From positions 62,001 through 126,000 of the forward strand of contig JBKJIG010000102.1 in NCBI GenBank assembly GCA_046598415.1: a DNA stretch of 64,000 bases, written 5' to 3'. Source of the stretch: VFJZ01 sp046598415 (lineage in GTDB: Bacteria > Actinomycetota > Thermoleophilia > Gaiellales > F1-60-MAGs149). The position numbers and the translations under genes are program-made. Positions 59,991 to 64,000 of the stretch are shown here, in pieces. The first letter of the stretch is position 1, and every line of letters starts with the position of its first letter. Under the pieces are notes generated by a model, which worked only from the letters and a program-made list of their open reading frames with translations, did not search any database and had not been told where the DNA came from.

Positions 59991-60649
59991 GAGTCCTCGT
60001 CGCCCACTGCGAGATCGCCTACGCCGGCCGGCTCGAAACCCGCCTCTCGCCCGGTGATCGCGTCGTGCTGTTCAAGGACGACGGCTCGGTCTGCGTGCAC
60101 GCGCTGAAGGGCGCGAAGCCGATCAACTACATGCCGGGCCCGACGATCGTCGAGGAGACCGACGACGTGATCCGCGTGCGGCGTCCCGCCAGCGGTGAGA
60201 CGCTGACGATCCTGCTGCTCGGCACCCACGCCGACGACCGGCACGAGCTGGTGGACGAGGCCATCTTCGAGCGGCAGGGCCGCGAGAAGGAGATCCAGGC
60301 GCTGCTCGCTCGCGCGCTGCACGTGATCGAGCCCGGCCTGGTGCTGGTCGAGCGCGAGCGGCCCACCGACGTCGGCCCCGTCGACCTGTTCTGCCGCGAC
60401 GCCAACGGGCTCGTCGCCCTGGTCGAGGTGAAGCGCGTCCGCGCGGTGGCCGCCGCGGTCGAGCAGGTCATCCGGTACCGGGAGCAGGTCGACCTGACGC
60501 CCTCGCTGGCGCCGGCCCGGGCGATCGTGGCAGCCCCCGACTTCGCGCCGCAGGCACGCGTGCTGGCGGAGGCGCGCGGAGTCGAGTGCGTGGTGTTCGA
60601 TCCAGCGCTGCTGCGGGGCGCATCGGAGCCCGACCTCACGCTTTTCTGA
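59987..60649 (+). CDS. nucS: Mismatch-specific endonuclease NucS/EndoMS
   Basis: The 220-residue protein has the N-terminal dimerisation domain RVLVAHCEIAYAGRLETRL, LFKDDGSVCVH and KPINYMPGP. The C-terminal PD-(D/E)xK nuclease domain has Asp133, Glu147 and Lys149 (GPVDLFCRD, LVEVKR). The C-terminal PDLTLF resembles the beta-clamp-binding peptide of actinobacterial NucS. It performs non-canonical mismatch repair in bacteria lacking MutS/MutL. The ATGA overlap with the FadR regulator is unusual for a repair gene. Confidence 0.94.
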   Translation: MRVLVAHCEIAYAGRLETRLSPGDRVVLFKDDGSVCVHALKGAKPINYMPGPTIVEETDDVIRVRRPASGETLTILLLGTHADDRHELVDEAIFERQGREKEIQALLARALHVIEPGLVLVERERPTDVGPVDLFCRDANGLVALVEVKRVRAVAAAVEQVIRYREQVDLTPSLAPARAIVAAPDFAPQARVLAEARGVECVVFDPALLRGASEPDLTLF

Positions 60650-60729
60650 CGGAATCTCCCGTCCATGCGGGCCGTAGTCGCCACGAACGGGGGATGAGAG
60701 GTGCGCGGATTTCACCGATTCATTCACCC

Positions 60730-60891
60730 ATGCAGCAGATGTCCACCCAGGCCGACCGCCGCCTCCTCGACGCCGTCATGAACGTCCGCACGCTGACGGC
60801 CGCCGAACCGGCGCTGTCGGCCCGCGACCGGCTCAAGGTCATCCTCGGCTACCGACTGTACCGCGCGCTCGTCACCAGCCTCGGCGGCTGA
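60730..60891 (+). CDS. Small hypothetical protein
   Basis: This possible 53-residue protein (MQQMSTQADRRLLDAVMNV start) is predicted helical and ends RLYRALVTSLGG. It has no recognised family. ATG at 60694 would extend it. It is kept because it has ordinary codon use, lies between nucS and a hairpin, and no other gene covers the stretch. The evidence is thin. Confidence 0.35.
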   Translation: MQQMSTQADRRLLDAVMNVRTLTAAEPALSARDRLKVILGYRLYRALVTSLGG

Positions 60892-60897
60892 ACGGGA

Positions 60898-60922
60898 ACG
60901 GCCGGGCACGCGGCCCGGCCGT
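60898..60922. terminator. GC-rich stem-loop terminator
   Basis: ACGGCCGGG pairs perfectly with CCCGGCCGT around a 7-nt loop. There is no U-tract, as is common for actinobacterial terminators. It lies between the convergent nucS-side genes and the MBL gene, so it could serve both. Confidence 0.6.
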
Positions 60923-60947
60923 CGGTCAGGGGGAGTCGGCTGCGACC

Positions 60948-61691
60948 TCAGACGTCGAAAGTCGCGCCCGGCAGCGCCAGCTCCGTGGCCTCGAAGATGG
61001 CCCGCGCCGCTTCCAGCGACGCCGCCCGGTCCTCGGCCGCGAGGTGCGTGAGCACCAGCCGGCCGACCGCTGCATCACGGCCCAGGCCGGCCGTCTGCCG
61101 CGCCGTCATGTGCACGCCCTCGGGCGCGCCGGCCTGCACCGCGAACGTGGCCTCGGCCAGCAGCAGGTCGGCACCCTGCGCGTGCTGGACGAGGCCGGTG
61201 GTCAGCGACGCGTCCCCCGTGTAGACCATTGTCCGGTCGCCGTCCGCGATGCGCGTGGCGTACGAGTGGGCGGAGTGCCGGGTGCGCGAGAATCGCAGCG
61301 TCGCGCCGGCGACCTCCAGCGGCTCCGTGGTGCGGTACTCATGCACCGTCAAGGCCCGCTCCAGGCTCCCGATCGTGCTGCCGAACGCATCGAGGAGCTC
61401 GGCCAGCACCACGCGGCCGCCGGGCGGCGCGTAGAGCGTCGTCCCCGGCCACGCGAGCGGGCCGTAGCTGATGCCGAACATGACCGACCACAGGTCGCTG
61501 ATGTGGTCGGGATCGAGGTGGCTGAGCACGATCGCGGTCGGCCCCGTGTCGCGCAGCGCCCGCAGGCGGCCGAGCACGCCGTTGCCGCAGTCGAGCAGCA
61601 GGCTGCCGCCGCTCGTCTCGACCAGGTAGCCCGACGACGCCTCTCCCGGGTTCGGCCAGGACGGCGAGGAACCGACGATTGTCAGACGCAC
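60948..61691 (-). CDS. Metallo-beta-lactamase-fold hydrolase (RNase Z-like branch)
   Basis: The 247-residue protein has the zinc motif LSHLDPDHISDL (HxDxDH, the second His of HxHxDH replaced by Asp), SAHSYAT, YTGDAS (Asp ligand) and a final His in LTHLAAED. The GNGVLGRLR and PGGR-VV features resemble the AtsA/RNase Z/CpdP-like branch. Candidates include phosphodiesterase or hydrolase of an unknown ester. GTG start, 4 nt after the fabI stop, so it is co-transcribed with fabI. Confidence 0.85.
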   Translation of the reverse strand: MRLTIVGSSPSWPNPGEASSGYLVETSGGSLLLDCGNGVLGRLRALRDTGPTAIVLSHLDPDHISDLWSVMFGISYGPLAWPGTTLYAPPGGRVVLAELLDAFGSTIGSLERALTVHEYRTTEPLEVAGATLRFSRTRHSAHSYATRIADGDRTMVYTGDASLTTGLVQHAQGADLLLAEATFAVQAGAPEGVHMTARQTAGLGRDAAVGRLVLTHLAAEDRAASLEAARAIFEATELALPGATFDV

Positions 61692-61695
61692 CGGC

Positions 61696-62457
61696 TCACA
61701 TGCCCATCGCGTGGTAGCCGGCGTCCACGTAGGCGATGGTGCCGGTCACGTTCTCGGCCTCGAGCAGGTACACCGCCGTCTTCGCCACGTCGGAGGCGTC
61801 GATGTTGCGCTTCAGCGGCGAGCGCTCGGCGACGATCTCCTCCATCGTCGTGAAGCCGGGGATCGATCGCGCCGCGAGCGTCCGCACGGGCCCCGCCGAC
61901 ACGGCGTTGATGCGGATGTTGGACGGGCCGAGGTCGGCCGCCAGGTAGCGCATCGACGCGTCCAGCGCGGCCTTCGCGACGCCCATCACGTTGTACTTCG
62001 GCACCGCCCGCTCGCCGCCGAGGTAGGTCATCGTCACGATCGAGCCGCCGCCGCGCGCGGCCATGATCGGCTCCGCGCGGCGCGCCATCGCCGTCAGCGA
62101 GTAGGCGGAGATGTCGAGCGCCAGCCAGAAGTCGTCGCGCGCCGTGTCGACGAACCGGCCCTGCAGGTCGTGTGCCTGCGCGTAGGCGACGGAGTGCACC
62201 ATCAGATCCAGCCCGCCGAGGCCGTCCACGATCTCGCCGAACGCGCGATCCAGATCCGCGTCCGAGCGCACGTCGCACTCCACCACGAGATCGGATCCGA
62301 TCGACGCGGCCAGCTCGGTCACGGACTTCTTGATCCGCTCGCCCTGATAGGTGAACGCCAGCTTCGCTCCGCGTGCGTGCAGCTCCTGGGCGATCGCCCA
62401 GGCGATGGAGCGGCGGTTCGCGACACCGGCCACGAGCGCGAGCTTTCCTTCGAGCAC
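61696..62457 (-). CDS. fabI: Enoyl-ACP reductase FabI
   Basis: This NADH-dependent enoyl-ACP reductase of 253 residues catalyses the last step of each fatty-acid elongation round. It shows VAGVANRRSIAWAIA, SVAYAQA, and Tyr155-x6-Lys162 (KYNVMGVAK), with Tyr145 in MTYLGG as in the E. coli enzyme (Tyr146/Tyr156/Lys163). The tail is GTIAYVDAGYHAMGM. GTG start with AAGGA 8 nt upstream. Target-site residues for triclosan-like inhibitors (Tyr, Lys) are intact. Confidence 0.95.
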   Translation of the reverse strand: MLEGKLALVAGVANRRSIAWAIAQELHARGAKLAFTYQGERIKKSVTELAASIGSDLVVECDVRSDADLDRAFGEIVDGLGGLDLMVHSVAYAQAHDLQGRFVDTARDDFWLALDISAYSLTAMARRAEPIMAARGGGSIVTMTYLGGERAVPKYNVMGVAKAALDASMRYLAADLGPSNIRINAVSAGPVRTLAARSIPGFTTMEEIVAERSPLKRNIDASDVAKTAVYLLEAENVTGTIAYVDAGYHAMGM

Positions 62458-62547
62458 GATTCGCCGTCCTTGCGTCGTTGTCGCGGAGAATCTATCGCGG
62501 ACGGTGCGGAGCCGGTCGCGGCGGGCATCGCCCGCTACTGTTGGAGC

Positions 62548-62988
62548 ATGGGACGGGGGGCGATCGTTCTGGTGCTTGTCTTGGCGCTCGGTACGGCTCC
62601 GGCCGCGCAGGCGGCGATGCCATCGGTGACGTTCAAGCGCCAGACCTACGTGCGCAGCGCGGCCGGCGCGCGGATCACGTCGCTGCCCCGCGGCCGCGGC
62701 CTGCAGTTCGACGTGCGCTACGTCGTGCGCAACGTGCCGGCGCGGTGGACGAAGGCCAGCGCCCAGGTGTTCGTGACGCTCACGCACGGCACCGACGTGC
62801 TGCGCGTCCAGACCCGCCGGGCGGCGACCGAGACCGGTACGTGGCGCTGGGTCGTGAAGGGCGCCGGGGTGCGGATCCCGACGTCCTACCCCGCCGGCCG
62901 CTACACCGTCCGGGTGCGCATCGAGTTGCACCACGGCGGCATTCAGGTGGCCCGGGTCGCGCACGCCCGGCGCGCCACCGTCCGCTGA
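62548..62988 (+). CDS. Secreted protein of unknown function
   Basis: The 146-residue protein has a signal peptide (GAIVLVLVLALGTAPAAQAA, cleavage near residue 22) and a small beta-rich domain (LQFDVRYVVRNVP, AQVFVTLTHGTDVLRVQTRR, GRYTVRVRIELHHGGIQVAR) suggestive of an immunoglobulin-like fold. No family was recognised. A TACTGT -10 box (62536-62541) 6 nt before the ATG indicates leaderless transcription. It diverges from fabI. Confidence 0.75.
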   Translation: MGRGAIVLVLVLALGTAPAAQAAMPSVTFKRQTYVRSAAGARITSLPRGRGLQFDVRYVVRNVPARWTKASAQVFVTLTHGTDVLRVQTRRAATETGTWRWVVKGAGVRIPTSYPAGRYTVRVRIELHHGGIQVARVAHARRATVR

Positions 62989-63016
62989 CGGCAGCGCGCC
63001 GGGCGCCGGTGTCTCT

Positions 63017-63829
63017 CTAGCCTCTCGCCTCCGCGAGGGCGCGCTTGGCAAGCACGCCCGCCAGGTGGCGCTTGTACTCGGCCGAGCCGTCCAGGTCGTC
63101 GATCGGCGACGTTCCCTCGCCCGCCCGCGTGCCGGCCTGGTCGACCGGGCCGCCGGCGTTGACGACCTCCTCGAAGCCGGCTGCGCGCACCGGCCGTGAG
63201 CCGAGGCCCGTGATGGCGCAGGTGACCGTGCCACCGCGGATGGCGACCGCCGCGCCGACGATCGACCAGTCGATGGCGCGCCGGTGGAACTTGGCGTACG
63301 CGGACTGGCCGGCGTCGGTGGGCAGGCGGACGTCGACGATCAGCTCGTCCTCGGCCAGCGACGTCGTCAGGTAGTCGACGATCAGGTCGGCGGCCGCGAT
63401 CGAGCGGGACCCCGCGGCGCTGCGGACCGTCACCGAGCCGCCGACGGCGAGCAGGGCGGTCGGCAGGTCGGCGTGCGGGTCGGCGTGGGCGAGCGAGCCG
63501 CCGATCGTGCCGCGGTTGCGGACGGCGGGCGAGCCGATGCCGGCCGCAGCCTGGGCGACGGCCCGGGCGCCGCGCCGGATCTCGGCCGAGTCGGCGATCT
63601 CCCGGTGCCGGGTCATGGCGCCGATCACGATCTCGCCGCCCTCCTGGCGGATACCGGTCAGCTCGTCCAGGCCCGACAGGTCGACGAGCGCGTCGGGCGA
63701 GGCGAGGCGGAGCCGCATCATCGGCACGAGCGACTGCCCGCCGGCGATCGGCTTGGCGCCGTCGCGGATGGCGGCCAGCGCCTCGTCGAGCGAGGCGGCC
63801 TTGGTGTAGCTGAGAGCGAGCGGGATCAT
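63017..63829 (-). CDS. Molybdenum hydroxylase, FAD subunit (CoxM type)
   Basis: The 270-residue FAD-binding subunit has the CoxM motifs AKPIAGGQSLVPMM (AGGxSL) and VRNRGTIGGSLAHADPHAD (TIGGxxxxxDPxxD), which contact the FAD pyrophosphate. Unlike the PaoB-like subunit at 42.4 kb it has no Cys-rich insert. It follows the large-subunit gene by an ATGA overlap, so it belongs to a second, CO-dehydrogenase-like operon that continues to the right. Confidence 0.94.
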   Translation of the reverse strand: MIPLALSYTKAASLDEALAAIRDGAKPIAGGQSLVPMMRLRLASPDALVDLSGLDELTGIRQEGGEIVIGAMTRHREIADSAEIRRGARAVAQAAAGIGSPAVRNRGTIGGSLAHADPHADLPTALLAVGGSVTVRSAAGSRSIAAADLIVDYLTTSLAEDELIVDVRLPTDAGQSAYAKFHRRAIDWSIVGAAVAIRGGTVTCAITGLGSRPVRAAGFEEVVNAGGPVDQAGTRAGEGTSPIDDLDGSAEYKRHLAGVLAKRALAEARG

Positions 63830-64000
63830 GCCCCAGCCCCCTGGTTCGCGGTGCGGATGGCGTCCCAGACCCGGTGCGGCTGCATCGGCATCTCGAGGTG
63901 GCGGATGCCGAGCGACGACAGCGCGTCGACGGCGGCGTTGACGACCGCCGGGGTGGCGCCGATCGTCCCGGCCTCGCCGATGCCCTTGGCGCCGAGCGGG
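63826..64000 (-). CDS. Molybdenum hydroxylase large subunit (CoxL-like), C-terminal end
   Basis: Only the last ~58 residues are present; the gene continues past the window edge. GAKGIGEAGTIGATPAVVNAA contains the active-site Glu region of aerobic CO-dehydrogenase-type large subunits, followed by a short C-terminal helix ending NQGAGA. Whether this is a true CO dehydrogenase (AYRCSFR loop) or a form II relative lies outside the window. Confidence 0.88.
   Translation of the reverse strand, partial: PLGAKGIGEAGTIGATPAVVNAAVDALSSLGIRHLEMPMQPHRVWDAIRTANQGAGA

Overview
This is about 64 kb of very GC-rich, densely packed bacterial chromosome, carrying roughly 70 protein genes and one tRNA. F420-dependent flavoprotein folds, NucS/EndoMS, a SigR-type sigma factor with a zinc anti-sigma, crotonyl-CoA carboxylase/reductase and MocR/FadR regulators point to Actinomycetota. 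The non-sporulation SpoIID/LytB protein and the general gene content fit a Thermoleophilia-like lineage (Solirubrobacterales/Gaiellales), but that placement is inference. The left end lies near oriC, because khpB(jag), parA, parB and rsmG are there.

Layout: 0-3.2 kb holds khpB convergent with a LAGLIDADG-like/rsmG/parA/parB operon, whose leader contains a split parS-like palindrome, then tRNA-Ile(GAT). 3.2-7.8 kb is an overlapping operon (HSD10-like SDR, GntR, KAS-type ketosynthase, HisD-family dehydrogenase, DUF151). 7.8-18.2 kb is mostly envelope genes (CPBP protease, lipoprotein, MscS channel, PBP1A, pseudokinase, sortase, M28-like membrane protein) plus moeA. 18.2-26.9 kb holds a two-component system with HtrA (resembling MprAB-PepD), a GT20 synthase, a BKACE enzyme, and TlpA/CcdA. 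27-39.6 kb holds a sigma/anti-sigma fusion, a WbpA/B/D-like nucleotide-sugar set, SpoIID, a DUF1501/DUF1800 pair, an M16 peptidase, CapA and an amidohydrolase. 39.6-44 kb is a molybdenum hydroxylase operon with its own MocA-like maturation gene. 44-49.6 kb holds a GGDEF protein, SigR/RsrA-like pair, LigC, a MocR regulator, CtaA and a PPOX protein. 49.6-53.8 kb is a dimethylglycine/sarcosine dehydrogenase-like operon. 54-60.6 kb is an ethylmalonyl-CoA-pathway-like cluster (hydratase, acyl-CoA dehydrogenase, CoA-ester lyase, Ccr) with a divergent FadR-type regulator coupled to nucS. The right end holds an MBL protein, fabI and the start of a second CO-dehydrogenase-like operon.

Most operons are joined by ATGA/GTGA/TGATG overlaps. 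Many first genes have a TANNNT -10 box 6-9 nt before the start codon and no Shine-Dalgarno sequence, which suggests widespread leaderless transcription. The most unusual items are: the split parS-like site with a LAGLIDADG gene coupled to rsmG; a 91-bp dispersed inverted repeat present twice, 30 kb apart; a 366-bp duplication scar with hairpin repeats behind the DUF1501 gene; an operator-like array ahead of the MocR gene; and several enzymes in which expected metal ligands or catalytic residues are replaced (HisD family, BKACE, M28-like, pseudokinase). No prophage, transposase, CRISPR array or rRNA was seen.
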